From: Enterococcus gallinarum NBRC 100675
GTDB taxonomy: Bacteria > Bacillota > Bacilli > Lactobacillales > Enterococcaceae
Assembly: GCF_001544275.1 (NCBI RefSeq)
Contig: NZ_BCQE01000017.1
Span: 1-64,000, forward strand
Direction of reading: 5' to 3'
Length of the DNA stretch: 64,000 nt
Position 1 is the stretch's first letter, and every line of letters starts with the position of its first letter. Under the pieces are notes generated by a model that had not been told where the DNA came from, did not search any database, and worked only from the letters and a program-made list of their open reading frames with translations. Position numbers and translations under genes: made by a program. Below are positions 37,804 to 46,605 of this stretch, piece after piece.

Positions 37804-38428
37804 ATTTAATTCGTAATGTATCGCCTGGGTAAAGCATGAAATTACTTGGATCGATCCCGTTTAATTGATACAAAGTCTCGACAGAAATACCTGTACGTGC
37901 TGCTACTTGTTCTGGACCTTCACCAGCTTGAACAGTCGTATATTGCTCTGTTCCTTGGTTGGTTTCTCCCTGATTCGCTGCACCTTGATTCGTCGTTCCT
38001 TGGTCTGCATTTCCCTGATTGTTCTGGGTGTTGTTTCCTTCTGCTTCACTGTTCGCTGGCTCTTCAGACTCACTGCTTTCAGATGAGGAAGATGATGATG
38101 ACGAACTACTGCTGGAAGTAGATGATTCACTGACTTTTGTCGATGACTCAACAGTCGATGATTCTGTGCTGGCAACTGTACTGCTACTTGTTGATGAGGC
38201 AACAGTCGCTGTATCATTTGAGCGGTTTAAGACCCAAATCCCCGCGCCAACAGGAATTGCAACGATCAAGAAAAGTAAAACTAAGACGATCGTCAAAAAG
38301 AGTGAATTCCCGCGTTTTTGTTTCCGCTGTTGTGATCGTGAGACAGAATCTTCATATTCTGTATCATAAATTGGTTGTTCCCACGGTTCTTGATTTTCTG
38401 AATTAAAGTTTTTGTCTTTCTTGCTCAC
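37802..38428 (-). CDS. Membrane-anchored LysM-domain protein (YpbE-like)
   Basis: A 208-residue protein with a short charged cytoplasmic part and one membrane helix (about residues 42-66). A low-complexity Ser/Thr/Glu-rich stretch and Gln/Asn repeats (about 75-160) form an extracellular stalk. A single C-terminal LysM domain (about 162-208, ending YPGDTLRIK) should bind peptidoglycan. It starts with GTG at 38428, with AGGAGG eight bases upstream. Position next to recQ, a YpbB-like gene and ferredoxin matches ypbE in Bacillus. The Ser-codon repeats create spurious open frames on the other strand. Confidence 0.88.
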   Translation of the reverse strand: MSKKDKNFNSENQEPWEQPIYDTEYEDSVSRSQQRKQKRGNSLFLTIVLVLLFLIVAIPVGAGIWVLNRSNDTATVASSTSSSTVASTESSTVESSTKVSESSTSSSSSSSSSSSSESSESEEPANSEAEGNNTQNNQGNADQGTTNQGAANQGETNQGTEQYTTVQAGEGPEQVAARTGISVETLYQLNGIDPSNFMLYPGDTLRIK

Positions 38429-38500
38429 TCGTATTACCTCCTAATATCCTTCCGATGTATTATAACATAGCTTGAATCGAACTGTCTTTTAAAAAACGAT

Positions 38501-39877
38501 TCAATTTGTTTCTTTAAAAATTTTTAGTAAACGTTCCTGCCATGAGTTCTTTCTTTGCGGCTTGAATTCCTTTTGGTCAAGCTGAATTTCAATACCATCG
38601 ATATCACAACACTGGTCAAGCGGTTGTTTTTCTTCGTCAAAATGAGCCAATAAAAAACACCGTCGACAACTAGTACAGTGAATGTATTCGAGCATCGTTT
38701 TTAGCTGCTGCTTTTTTTCCCACTCATTTTGCTTTAAAATAGCAAACCATTTGTTGGCACCATACTCATTGATTTTTGCTTGCCATTTTTCCTGCAATGG
38801 GGAAAGCATCAAAGATTGTGGCGTCATTTCCAGCTGTTCCCTTTCTGCACTTAGTTCCTTTTGAAAGAAATAATGGATGGTTTCGTCTCCAGGACGATAG
38901 AGTAAGATCGCATAGCTTTGCTTGCCATCTCGACCTGCTCGGCCAATTTCTTGACTATAGTTTTCTAACGAATCCGGCAGATCATAATGGATCACAAAGC
39001 GAATATCTTGTTTATTGATCCCCATTCCAAAAGCATTTGTGGCGATCAATAACTGCAGCTCGTTCCGACTAAACTGCTGCTGAAGGACTTTACGTTGATC
39101 ACTGGCTAATCCGCCGTGATAATACCCCACAGAATACTTGCCGCGTAATTTTTGATAAAGTTCTTCCACCTTGTTTCTAGTGGCACAATAAATAATTCCC
39201 GCACCTGACAATTGCTGCAAGTAATGCATTAAAAGCGTGTCTTTTTCTTCGGCGCTTTTATCAACGATCAGTCCAATATTTTTGCGATCCATTCCATAGC
39301 GAAAAACGTGATGCGTTTTTCCTAAAAGGTTTTGTTGAATATCTTGTGCCACCTGTTCGGTTGCCGTGGCAGTCAAAGCCAGAGTCGTTGGTGCTTTTAA
39401 TTGTCGTTTGACCGCAGCTAGCTGAAGGTATTCTGGTCGAAAATCGATCCCCCACTGAGAGACACAGTGTGCCTCATCTACGACCAGCAATGCGATTCTA
39501 CTATTTGCCAATGCTTGGAGAATCGTCTTTTGAACAAGCATCTCGGGACTAATAAATAGAAATTTATACTGCTGTAGATGGCTAAGAACAAATTTTCGTT
39601 CAGCAAATGACAAGAGACTGTTAAAAGCGATCGCTCGTCTCTCACCATTTTTTTGCAAACTATACACTTGATCTTCCATCAAAGAAAGCAATGGTGATAC
39701 GATTACTACCAACCCTTCCAGCAAATAGCCCGGCAGTTGATAGCATAAGCTTTTGCCGTTACCAGTGGGCATGATTGCTAATGTATCCTGATGATTCAGA
39801 ACCGATTGGATCACTTCTTTTTGACCTGTCCGAAAATGGGAATGACCAAAATAGTGTTTGAGTGCCTGTTCTAACAT
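38501..39877 (-). CDS. recQ: ATP-dependent DNA helicase, short RecQ type (RecS-like)
   Basis: 3'-to-5' DNA helicase of the RecQ family. The 458-residue protein has motif I MPTGNGKSLCYQ, the DEAH box VVDEAHCVSQWG, TATATEQV, and the helicase motif VI region YSQEIGRAGRDGKQS. A zinc-binding RQC part (CTSCRRCFLLAHF...CC) follows. The HRDC domain is absent, as in B. subtilis RecS. The start ATG 39877 overlaps the stop of the upstream YpbB-like gene. The longer frame from 39970 lies inside that gene and is rejected. Confidence 0.92.
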   Translation of the reverse strand: MLEQALKHYFGHSHFRTGQKEVIQSVLNHQDTLAIMPTGNGKSLCYQLPGYLLEGLVVIVSPLLSLMEDQVYSLQKNGERRAIAFNSLLSFAERKFVLSHLQQYKFLFISPEMLVQKTILQALANSRIALLVVDEAHCVSQWGIDFRPEYLQLAAVKRQLKAPTTLALTATATEQVAQDIQQNLLGKTHHVFRYGMDRKNIGLIVDKSAEEKDTLLMHYLQQLSGAGIIYCATRNKVEELYQKLRGKYSVGYYHGGLASDQRKVLQQQFSRNELQLLIATNAFGMGINKQDIRFVIHYDLPDSLENYSQEIGRAGRDGKQSYAILLYRPGDETIHYFFQKELSAEREQLEMTPQSLMLSPLQEKWQAKINEYGANKWFAILKQNEWEKKQQLKTMLEYIHCTSCRRCFLLAHFDEEKQPLDQCCDIDGIEIQLDQKEFKPQRKNSWQERLLKIFKETN

Positions 39878-40854
39878 AGGATCCCTCGCTTTTGTGCAAT
39901 TTGATTGATTCGGATACTTAAAAAATCCAGCGGCACTTCTTTTTGAAGAATGTGATAAGGCAATTTCCATGACAATGGAGGGAACTGCTGCTTTGTGGCA
40001 AAATAGTGATAGGGAAACTGATCATCGATGATCGCCCATTCGATCAAGTGATCGTTGACTGTTCCTCGCTTGATCTGTCTAAGTTCCATGATTTCCTCAA
40101 TCGACTTCCCGCTGAGAAATAAGCGACGGGTCTTCAGCATGCTTTGGTTGAGGTTTTCTTGATAAAACGGTTTTAACCCTGCTGCTAAAAGAGGAGATTG
40201 CTTATTTGCCACTGACAAAAAGCAGTGGATCGCTGCCGCTGGAAAAAACTGATTCCAAGGCATTTTTTGGTAGTTATCCGGTAACAGCTGAAAAAAAGTC
40301 TGACCAATTTGCTCAGGTCCTGTCAACGTCCCTGCCAAAAAGTCGGCAAATTCACCCGGAATCTGTTCGAAGACTGTCCAAAGCTCAGTAAACAACGCCT
40401 GCTTCAATTTTGGGTGCTGCCGAATCAGCTGCCGCACCGGTTCTGTGAACATAGGAGTGTTCTCCACAGGAATATATCGATTACTAATTCCTTGAAAAGC
40501 AGCCGCTTGAACAAGCAGCTGTACCAAGCGCCACATCTGTTCCCCCCGGCGACCGAATTGAAAGTAATTTAAATGACGGCAGAGTGTCTCTACTTCAGTA
40601 AGCGCTGCAGGTGCAACTGTCTGGAGAAACCCTTTTTCATCTGCTACAAGTTGTTTGGCAGCAATCAGCGCCGTGATTCTTTTATTAAATTCATCTTCTT
40701 CAAGATTCGGCATCGCTTGAAAGTAACCTAAGCGATCATAAAAAAAAGCATAACTCAATACTGAACTCGTTCGTTTGCCATAAAGTATTTGATAAATGGT
40801 TGACGGACGCAACTTGTCAGAATGATGAAACAACGCTAAAATAAAAGCATCCAT
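39871..40854 (-). CDS. Helix-turn-helix domain protein (YpbB-like)
   Basis: A 327-residue soluble protein with N-terminal similarity to YpbB proteins (LRPSTIYQILYGKRTSSVLSYAFFYDRLGYF). The C-terminal part looks like the RQC/HTH domain found in some RecQ helicases (FLSGKSIEEIMELRQIKRGTVNDHLIEWAI). It overlaps recQ by seven bases. The pair may form a split helicase complex in which this protein supplies the DNA-binding C-terminal module missing from the short RecQ. That idea is an inference from the domain pattern. Confidence 0.8.
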   Translation of the reverse strand: MDAFILALFHHSDKLRPSTIYQILYGKRTSSVLSYAFFYDRLGYFQAMPNLEEDEFNKRITALIAAKQLVADEKGFLQTVAPAALTEVETLCRHLNYFQFGRRGEQMWRLVQLLVQAAAFQGISNRYIPVENTPMFTEPVRQLIRQHPKLKQALFTELWTVFEQIPGEFADFLAGTLTGPEQIGQTFFQLLPDNYQKMPWNQFFPAAAIHCFLSVANKQSPLLAAGLKPFYQENLNQSMLKTRRLFLSGKSIEEIMELRQIKRGTVNDHLIEWAIIDDQFPYHYFATKQQFPPLSWKLPYHILQKEVPLDFLSIRINQIAQKRGILC

Positions 40855-40889
40855 ATGTCTATACTTACCTCCAGAAAGGAAACAATTCC

Positions 40890-41105
40890 ATGTCTCAACG
40901 CTGCAAAATCATTCCTGAGCGCTGTATCGCTTGTGGATTATGTGCGGTCTGTGCCCCTGATATTTTTGATTATGATGAAGACGGTATCGTCTTATTTGCT
41001 CAAGAACCAGCCGCTCGGCAACAGTTTATCATAGAAGATCAGCAAGAAAAAGTCTTAGCTGCATATAAAAAGTGTCCTACTCGGGCGATACTGTTAGAAA
41101 AATAA
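40890..41105 (+). CDS. fer: Ferredoxin, single [4Fe-4S] type
   Basis: Small electron carrier of 71 residues. Cluster ligands are likely Cys12, Cys15, Cys18 (CIACGLC) and Cys62 (KKCPTRAI); Cys5 and Cys21 are extra. The length and the acidic middle match the Bacillus Fer type. It is divergent from the YpbB-like gene, with only 35 bases between them. This conserves the fer-ypbB-recS neighbourhood of Bacillus. It ends in a bidirectional terminator. Confidence 0.92.
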   Translation: MSQRCKIIPERCIACGLCAVCAPDIFDYDEDGIVLFAQEPAARQQFIIEDQQEKVLAAYKKCPTRAILLEK

Positions 41106-41147
41106 AAAGATCGCGTTTGCTCAAAAAGCAACACACGATCTTTTTTA
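41101..41147. terminator. Bidirectional terminator (fer / ribU)
   Basis: AAAAAGATCG.GTTTGCT and AGCAA..CGATCTTTTTT form a stem with U-runs on both strands between convergent genes. Confidence 0.85.
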
Positions 41148-41741
41148 TTATTTTCCAACTGGTGAATGTTGCGGTTGTTTACGAGCCAACCAAGGCAACA
41201 ACTTCGCATGAAGGATCAAGAAGACCCCACTGACGATAACTCCTTTGATCAAGTTAAAAGGAATAATACCGATGCTGACATAACGAGCTAATGACATGCC
41301 AAGGAATTGATCTGCTGTAACACCAAAGAAGCGCAGGTACAATGGTGTGATGACATATAGATTGGCAATACTCATAAAAGCAGTTAATGCGAGAATTCCT
41401 GTGACCACTCCCACGAATTTATTTTTCGCATGGATCCCTTTACGGAAAAAGTAGTACATTGGCAAAGTGAAGACACAGGATGCCAAGAAACTTGCCGTGT
41501 CTCCCACGAGATCTGCTGGTGAAAAACCAGATAGAAACAAGTGTAAGAGAGAACGTAGAAACGCGGTTGCCACGCCAGCAAAAGGACCGAATAAAAACAT
41601 GACGATCATTACTGGAATATCGCTAAAATCGATTTTCAAAAAGCTAAACGCCGGGATGATGGGAAACGCAATAAACTGTAAGACTGTTCCCATTGCTGCA
41701 CACATTGCTATTGTTACCATTTTTCTTGTTTTGTTGTTCAT
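41148..41741 (-). CDS. ribU: Riboflavin ECF transporter, substrate-binding subunit RibU
   Basis: Membrane S-component that binds riboflavin and works with the shared ECF energising module (EcfA, EcfA', EcfT). The 197-residue protein has about six hydrophobic helices and begins MNNKTRKMVTIAMCAAMGTVLQFIAFPIIP. It carries the RibU-type DFSDIPVMIVMFLFGPFAG stretch near residue 38. Identity is strongly supported by the FMN riboswitch in front. AGGAGG precedes the ATG. It is monocistronic. Confidence 0.95.
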   Translation of the reverse strand: MNNKTRKMVTIAMCAAMGTVLQFIAFPIIPAFSFLKIDFSDIPVMIVMFLFGPFAGVATAFLRSLLHLFLSGFSPADLVGDTASFLASCVFTLPMYYFFRKGIHAKNKFVGVVTGILALTAFMSIANLYVITPLYLRFFGVTADQFLGMSLARYVSIGIIPFNLIKGVIVSGVFLILHAKLLPWLARKQPQHSPVGK

Positions 41742-41827
41742 TAATACAAATCCTCCTAAGTTCAGGATTCCTCTTCAAACGAACCTATTAAATTTCCTTG
41801 ATTCCTTACTTGTCGGCGCCAGACAAA

Positions 41828-42018
41828 GTAAAAAATGCCCTCTTTTTCCACAGGGAAAAAGAGGGCATTTGAAAAACCATAGGCAAATCAAATACGCTCT
41901 ATCTTCTTTATCCAGACTTTACTGTCGGTATCGGAATTTCACCGATTCAGCTACTTCAAAAGAAGTAGGTCGTGGACTATCACCACCGGTCGGGAATTGC
42001 ACCCTGCCCCTGAAGACG
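41828..42018 (-). promoter_or_regulatory. FMN riboswitch with terminator, controlling ribU
   Basis: The RFN-element core is readable on the minus strand: CAGGGGCAGGGTGCAATTCC at its start, CCGGTGGTGATAGTCCACGA, then ACCGATTCGGTGAAATTCCG and CGACAGTAAAGTCTGGAT (aptamer about 41900-42016). A long perfect terminator (AAATGCCCTCTTTTTCC stem, 41832-41870, then U-run) follows. FMN binding should favour termination and switch off riboflavin uptake. Confidence 0.97.
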
Positions 42019-42102
42019 AACCTTTTATTTATAATACATGTTCCATTATACACAAAAATTCTCGATTGACAAATTTTTTAAGCATCTTTTGCTGTGTGCT
42101 GG

Positions 42103-42819
42103 TTATTTCACTTGGTTTTTTAATTCATTGACTTCTTTTTTCGTCAACTCCCGATACTCTCCAGGGCGCAACCCAGCTAATGTCAACGAGCCATACATTT
42201 CCCGTTTCAATTTTTGGACCGGTAAACCAACCGCTTTAAGCATATTTTTCACTTGGTGATTACGGCCTTCATGAATCGTCAATTGGACGATACTTGTTTG
42301 AGTAGCAGCGTCTGTCGACAAAATCTCAAAGCGAGCCGGTGCGGTTTTCTTGCCTTCGATCCGAATTCCTCTAGACAAGGGCAATAGTTGTTTTTTATCA
42401 GCGATTCCTTTTACTTTTGCCACATAGACTTTATCCACTTCGTGTTTTGGATGCATCAGTTTTTGTGAAAGATCGCCGTCATTGGTCAGCAACAATAAAC
42501 CTGAAGTATCATAATCCAATCGTCCGATTGGGTAGAGACGTTCTGGAACTTCAGTAAAAAAGTCTAAAACAACTTTCCTTTTTTTATCGTCAGTTACTGC
42601 TGAGATTACGCCACGTGGTTTATAGAGCATATAGTAAACGGGCGATTCTTGTTCAATTGGGACGCCGTCAACTTCCACACGATCTTTGGCACTCACCTGT
42701 ACTCCTAGTTCCTTAACAATTTGACCATTGACACTGACACGACCTGACACGATCAACTCTTCTGCTTTTCTGCGAGAAGTGATTCCAGCATGTGCGATTA
42801 CTTTTTGCAAACGTTCCAT
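42103..42819 (-). CDS. rluB: 23S rRNA pseudouridine synthase RluB
   Basis: Modifies a uridine of 23S rRNA helix 89 region. The 238-residue protein has an N-terminal S4 RNA-binding domain (RLQKVIAHAGITSRRKAEELIVSGRVSVNGQIV). The catalytic domain contains YPIGRLDYDTSGLLLLTNDG, with the catalytic Asp near residue 103. It overlaps scpB by one base, and rluB-scpB-scpA order is typical of Firmicutes. Confidence 0.95.
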   Translation of the reverse strand: MERLQKVIAHAGITSRRKAEELIVSGRVSVNGQIVKELGVQVSAKDRVEVDGVPIEQESPVYYMLYKPRGVISAVTDDKKRKVVLDFFTEVPERLYPIGRLDYDTSGLLLLTNDGDLSQKLMHPKHEVDKVYVAKVKGIADKKQLLPLSRGIRIEGKKTAPARFEILSTDAATQTSIVQLTIHEGRNHQVKNMLKAVGLPVQKLKREMYGSLTLAGLRPGEYRELTKKEVNELKNQVK

Positions 42820-43397
42820 TATGAGTCTCCTTCTTGTTTGTAACGATCATAAAAAAGATCCACTGGTCCATCTTCTTCGAGTTCGTCTTCCATTGCTTGA
42901 ATATCAGGTAATTCGGCTAATGATTTCAGGCCAAAGTAATCCATGAAGTATTCAGTGGTTCCATATAAAATTGCTCGACCTGGTCCATCAACACGGCCTT
43001 TTTCCTCGATCAATCGTTTTGCGACTAATTTCTGTACGGAGCCGCTGGACTGGACCCCACGAATCTCTTCTACTTCGATTCGTGTGATCGGTTGCTTGTA
43101 GGCAATGATCGACAATGTCTCTAACGCAGCTTGCGAAAGAGAGTTGCCCATTGGCGATTCTGCGTATTTCTTTAATAACGGTGCGACTTCTTTCTTTGTG
43201 GACAAAACAAAATGATTTCCAACTTCTAAAATATGCAATGCTGAATCTTCATTTTCTTCATAACGCTGATTCAATTCTTGCAAGTACTGATAGACAGCCG
43301 CAGTTTTGCTATTGACTAAGTAGCTTAATTCTTCTAATCCGATCCCTTCATCTCCTACGACAAAGAGAATCGCTTCTATTTCACTATATTTACTCAT
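42819..43397 (-). CDS. scpB: Segregation and condensation protein B
   Basis: Kleisin-partner subunit of the SMC-ScpAB condensin, needed for chromosome organisation. The 192-residue protein contains two winged-helix domains, starting MSKYSEIEAILFVVGDEGIG with the typical ALETLSIIAYKQPITRIEVEEIRGV at about residues 88-112. The ATG at 43397 overlaps the scpA stop by eight bases; the longer frame to 43433 lies inside scpA and is rejected. Confidence 0.96.
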   Translation of the reverse strand: MSKYSEIEAILFVVGDEGIGLEELSYLVNSKTAAVYQYLQELNQRYEENEDSALHILEVGNHFVLSTKKEVAPLLKKYAESPMGNSLSQAALETLSIIAYKQPITRIEVEEIRGVQSSGSVQKLVAKRLIEEKGRVDGPGRAILYGTTEYFMDYFGLKSLAELPDIQAMEDELEEDGPVDLFYDRYKQEGDS

Positions 43398-44142
43398 CTG
43401 TTTTACCTGCTGGGTAAAGCAAGATCGATTCATAGTTTCCTTCTTGCTCTACTCGAATATATCCTTTTTTCATTAATTCTAATAATGCCATGAAAGTCGT
43501 AACGACTTCTGTTTTGCTGTAATTGGCGAAAAAAGAATCAAAACGTCGTCCTTTTTTGGCATTTCGTTGCTGCATTTCCAATTGGATCGTCGCCATTTTT
43601 TCATCAATGGTACTTTCATCTGGTGTGATCTTTGTCTCCAGTACTTTCCGACTCTTTTTCTTTTCAAGCATTTTATGAAAAGCCAAGAATAAATCGATCG
43701 TGTTGAACCGGTTGGCTGCCAATTCATCACTTTTTTCTTTATAGGCATCGACATCCATCGGATCTTTCGTAAAGTATAAACTTCGTTCTTCCGCTTTTTC
43801 GGATAATTGTTCGGCTGCGTATTTGTATTTACGGTATTCCAATAGCTGAGCAACCAGCATATCCCTTGGATCTTCTTCATAAGGATCGATTTCTTCAATC
43901 AAGATCTCTTGTTTTGGCAGCAGCATCTGGCTTTTGATCGCCATCAGTGTAGCAGCCATCACCAAGTATTCTCCGGCAACTTCTAACTCTAAACTTTTCA
44001 TTGCATGAATATATTGCATATATTGTTCGGTGATCGCTGCAATTGGAATATCATAGACATCGATCTCCAATTTTTGGATCAGATGCAGCAACAGATCCAA
44101 CGGTCCCTCAAAGACATCTAGTTTGATATTGATTTCTTCCAT
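43390..44142 (-). CDS. scpA: Segregation and condensation protein A
   Basis: Kleisin subunit closing the SMC ring. The 250-residue protein begins MEEINIKLDVFEGPLDLLLHLIQKLEIDVYDIPIAAITEQYMQYI, diagnostic for ScpA. It ends with a winged-helix region (TTFMALLELMKKGYIRVEQEGNYESI). It lies between xerD and scpB with short or overlapping junctions. Confidence 0.97.
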   Translation of the reverse strand: MEEINIKLDVFEGPLDLLLHLIQKLEIDVYDIPIAAITEQYMQYIHAMKSLELEVAGEYLVMAATLMAIKSQMLLPKQEILIEEIDPYEEDPRDMLVAQLLEYRKYKYAAEQLSEKAEERSLYFTKDPMDVDAYKEKSDELAANRFNTIDLFLAFHKMLEKKKSRKVLETKITPDESTIDEKMATIQLEMQQRNAKKGRRFDSFFANYSKTEVVTTFMALLELMKKGYIRVEQEGNYESILLYPAGKTDE

Positions 44143-44156
44143 GTCTTCCTCTATTT

Positions 44157-45047
44157 CTAGGCACGAGGAAAGTGCTGCTTATACACTTCCGTCATCCTTT
44201 TTTTCGTAATATGAGTATAGATCTGTGTCGTGGATATATCTACATGCCCTAATAATTCTTGGACGGTACGCAAATCGGCACCATTTTCCAGCAAATGGGT
44301 GGCAAAACTATGCCTTAGCGTATGTGGCGTCACGTTTTTTGTAATGCCTGCCTTGCGCACGAGGGCCTTTAAGTTTTTCCAGATTCCTTGACGAGAAAGT
44401 TGTTTCCCATGATTATTGACAAAAAGATGACTCTCTTCTGGATGTTTCCGAGTCAAAAAAGGGCGTGCTTCTTCCAAGTAAGTTTCGATCCACTGAATCG
44501 CCAGATCTCCTAAAGGAACGATTCGTTCCTTGTCACCTTTCCCTGTCGTCTGCAACAGACCCATGCTTAAATGAAGGTCTTTCAGTTGCAACCCGATCAG
44601 TTCACTGACCCGAAGGCCGGTAGCATACATCACTTCTAAAATCGCACGATCGCGGATTCCCAACACTTCTTTGGTATCCGGTGTCTCGATCAAGCGCTCA
44701 ACCTCAGAAAGGCTCAATGTATCAGGCAGTTTCTGTTGTTTTTTCGGGGAATCGATGTGCTGCATAGGATCATGATCCGTAAAGCGTTCTTGACGGAGAA
44801 ATTGATGAAACCTTCTCAAGCTTGATACCATTCGAATAATGGTCGCCGAAGATTTCCCTGATTGCTGCAATTGCTGCAAAAAAGAGAGGATCAAGACACG
44901 ATCCACCGCCTGCCAATCTTTGATGTGCTGTTCCGTCAAAAATGTAAGGTATTGCTCTAGGTCGCGCTCATAACTTTTACGAGTATTTTGGGATAGCCCC
45001 CGCTCAATCGTCAGATAATGCAAATAATCGATGATCTGTTCTTTCAT
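44157..45047 (-). CDS. xerD: Tyrosine recombinase XerD
   Basis: Resolves chromosome dimers at the dif site with a XerC-type partner. The 296-residue length is exactly that of XerD. The N-terminal SAM-like domain binds DNA. The catalytic set can be read as Arg in YATGLRVSEL, Lys in TGKGDKERIVPL, His-x-x-Arg in PHTLRHSFATHLLENG, His in LGHVDISTTQ and Tyr in IYTHI. ATG 45047 has AGGGGGG seven bases before it. No mobile element flanks it, and the scpAB and fur neighbours argue for the housekeeping enzyme. Confidence 0.94.
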   Translation of the reverse strand: MKEQIIDYLHYLTIERGLSQNTRKSYERDLEQYLTFLTEQHIKDWQAVDRVLILSFLQQLQQSGKSSATIIRMVSSLRRFHQFLRQERFTDHDPMQHIDSPKKQQKLPDTLSLSEVERLIETPDTKEVLGIRDRAILEVMYATGLRVSELIGLQLKDLHLSMGLLQTTGKGDKERIVPLGDLAIQWIETYLEEARPFLTRKHPEESHLFVNNHGKQLSRQGIWKNLKALVRKAGITKNVTPHTLRHSFATHLLENGADLRTVQELLGHVDISTTQIYTHITKKRMTEVYKQHFPRA

Positions 45048-45136
45048 ACACGTCCCCCCTACTTTCAACTTCTTTATCATAACAAATTAAAGCTTGATAT
45101 GATAGTAGTTCAACCACAAAAAAAGCTGAGGAGCAA

Positions 45137-45607
45137 TTACGCTTCACTCAACTTCGCTGCATTTTTTGCCTGACACTTCTGACACACTCCATGAAAAGTC
45201 AATCGGTGGTCTTTTACTAGAAAATGGTATTTTTTCTCTACGATGTCTTCGACACCTGTCAGCAGATCTTCTTCTACTTCTTCTATACTGCCACACTCTA
45301 AACAAAGCAGATGGTGATGGAAATGCTTTGCGCCTTCTTTACGCAGATCGTAACGAGAAACGCCGTCATTAAAACTCACCTTGTCCACGATTTTTAGATC
45401 AGTTAAGATTTCTAATGTACGATACACTGTGGCTAGTCCGATTTCTGGACTTTTTTTGCGCACAAAAAAGAAAATTTCTTCTGCAGATAAATGATCTTTC
45501 TCATTCTCCAAAAGAACCAACAAGGTAGCTTCTCGTTGTGGAGTCAATTTAAATCCTGATTCATGAAGTTGTTTTTTTGTCTTCTTTAAAGCAGCAGTTG
45601 TATTCAT
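45137..45607 (-). CDS. fur: Ferric uptake regulator family repressor, probably Fur
   Basis: Metal-dependent repressor of 156 residues. The winged helix has LTPQREATLLVLLENEKDHLSAEEIF and the DNA-recognition helix IGLATVYRTLEILTDLKIV. Metal ligands lie in HFHHHLLCLECG, and a second CxxC occurs in CQKCQAK. The location beside xerD is that of fur in Bacillus, and two Fur boxes serve the siderophore locus in this window. PerR or Zur cannot be excluded from sequence alone. ATG 45607 follows GGAGG. The promoter carries a PerR-type box. Confidence 0.88.
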   Translation of the reverse strand: MNTTAALKKTKKQLHESGFKLTPQREATLLVLLENEKDHLSAEEIFFFVRKKSPEIGLATVYRTLEILTDLKIVDKVSFNDGVSRYDLRKEGAKHFHHHLLCLECGSIEEVEEDLLTGVEDIVEKKYHFLVKDHRLTFHGVCQKCQAKNAAKLSEA

Positions 45608-45644
45608 ACAGGCCTCCATACATCGCTAATTTATAACGATTCTA

Positions 45645-45710
45645 ATCTAAGAGACGTTAACTCTTAGATAATATTGTAATCATTATAAATTAGAATGAGA
45701 AAAGATACAA
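45645..45710 (-). promoter_or_regulatory. fur promoter with PerR-type box and downstream palindrome
   Basis: Minus-strand TTGTAT (45705-45710), 17 bases and TATAAT (45682-45687) form a strong promoter. The -10 lies within TTATAATGATTACAA (45674-45688), one mismatch from the PerR consensus TTATAATNATTATAA. Immediately downstream, ATCTAAGAG and CTCTTAGAT (45645-45669) form a 9-bp inverted repeat with a seven-base spacer, either a second operator or a 5' mRNA stem. Confidence 0.7.
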
Positions 45711-45716
45711 GCATTC

Positions 45717-46580
45717 TCAATTGGATTTTTCGACCTTGATGGTGAAGCCGTCTTTTTGTTCCACTAAACGCTGCTTCATCAAGGTACCGATCGCCCGCTT
45801 GAATTGGCCTTTACTGATACCGAATGTCTGTAGAATCTCTTCTGGTGTCGATTTATCCGTAAAAGGAATACGATGATCTGCAGCTCGATCCAAGAATGTC
45901 ATGATCATAGCGGCATCATTTGAAATTGCTTCATAAGCACGAGGCTTCAATGATAAATTCAGAACACCATCTGGGCGAACACCAATTACTCGTCCTGAGA
46001 CAACTTCACCTAAACGTGGTTCTTGGTATCTTTCGGAAGGATGGATAAAGCCAATGTAGAAATCTTCCGTGAGCAAGTAAGTTCCCGCAAGTTTCAAGCG
46101 ATAGACTGTCCCTGTAATGTCGGCATTCTTCAACGTCTCTGAACCACGTTTACTCAATGCTTTAAAAATCTTTTCATCCGCTAAAGAGGCCCAGATTCGA
46201 TCCTTTTCATCCACCGTCAAGCTGACCATCAAGCGATCGCCTTTCTTTGGCCAAAGTTCCCGCATTGTTGGTAATTCATCTAATGATACCACCATATCTT
46301 TATCTTTGAGACCAATATCGACAAAGACGCCTAGATCTCGACGACTGTCCGTGACAGTTCCGAAAGCATAATGTCCTTGGCGGCTTTTAGGAATCTCCGT
46401 AGTGATTACGAGTTCTTGTTTTTGATTCTGATAACCAAAGCCCTCCACAGCTTCTCCAAGATGGTGCTCACCTTCTGCTTTTGATAAGCGAAAAGTCAGA
46501 CCATTTTTTTGTACAAAGTAATTTTGATCATTCTCATCAATGATCAATCCGCTAAAAACGGATGCCAATAAGTCTTTCAT
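45717..46580 (-). CDS. cvfB: S1 RNA-binding protein CvfB
   Basis: A 287-residue cytoplasmic RNA-binding protein of the CvfB (YitL) family, linked in Staphylococcus to expression of virulence genes. Several S1-like beta-barrels are followed by a C-terminal winged helix ending LMKQRLVEQKDGFTIKVEKSN. Signature stretches are GVFVDIGLKDKDMVVSLDELP and GVLNLSLKPRAYEAI. ATG 46580 has AAGGAG seven bases upstream; the open frame to 46652 overlaps azlD and is rejected. Confidence 0.9.
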   Translation of the reverse strand: MKDLLASVFSGLIIDENDQNYFVQKNGLTFRLSKAEGEHHLGEAVEGFGYQNQKQELVITTEIPKSRQGHYAFGTVTDSRRDLGVFVDIGLKDKDMVVSLDELPTMRELWPKKGDRLMVSLTVDEKDRIWASLADEKIFKALSKRGSETLKNADITGTVYRLKLAGTYLLTEDFYIGFIHPSERYQEPRLGEVVSGRVIGVRPDGVLNLSLKPRAYEAISNDAAMIMTFLDRAADHRIPFTDKSTPEEILQTFGISKGQFKRAIGTLMKQRLVEQKDGFTIKVEKSN

Positions 46581-46605
46581 TTTTTCTCTCCTTAGAAATG
46601 ATTTA

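Noticed and set aside
37846-38406. Several open frames on the plus strand, and one in another minus-strand frame, over the LysM gene
   Set aside because: They arise from the repetitive Ser/Thr/Glu/Gln codons of the LysM protein's stalk. No ribosome-binding sites or recognisable proteins.
44157-45047. Mobile-element integrase
   Set aside because: Length, catalytic pattern and scpAB/fur neighbours fit housekeeping XerD; no attachment repeats or element genes nearby.
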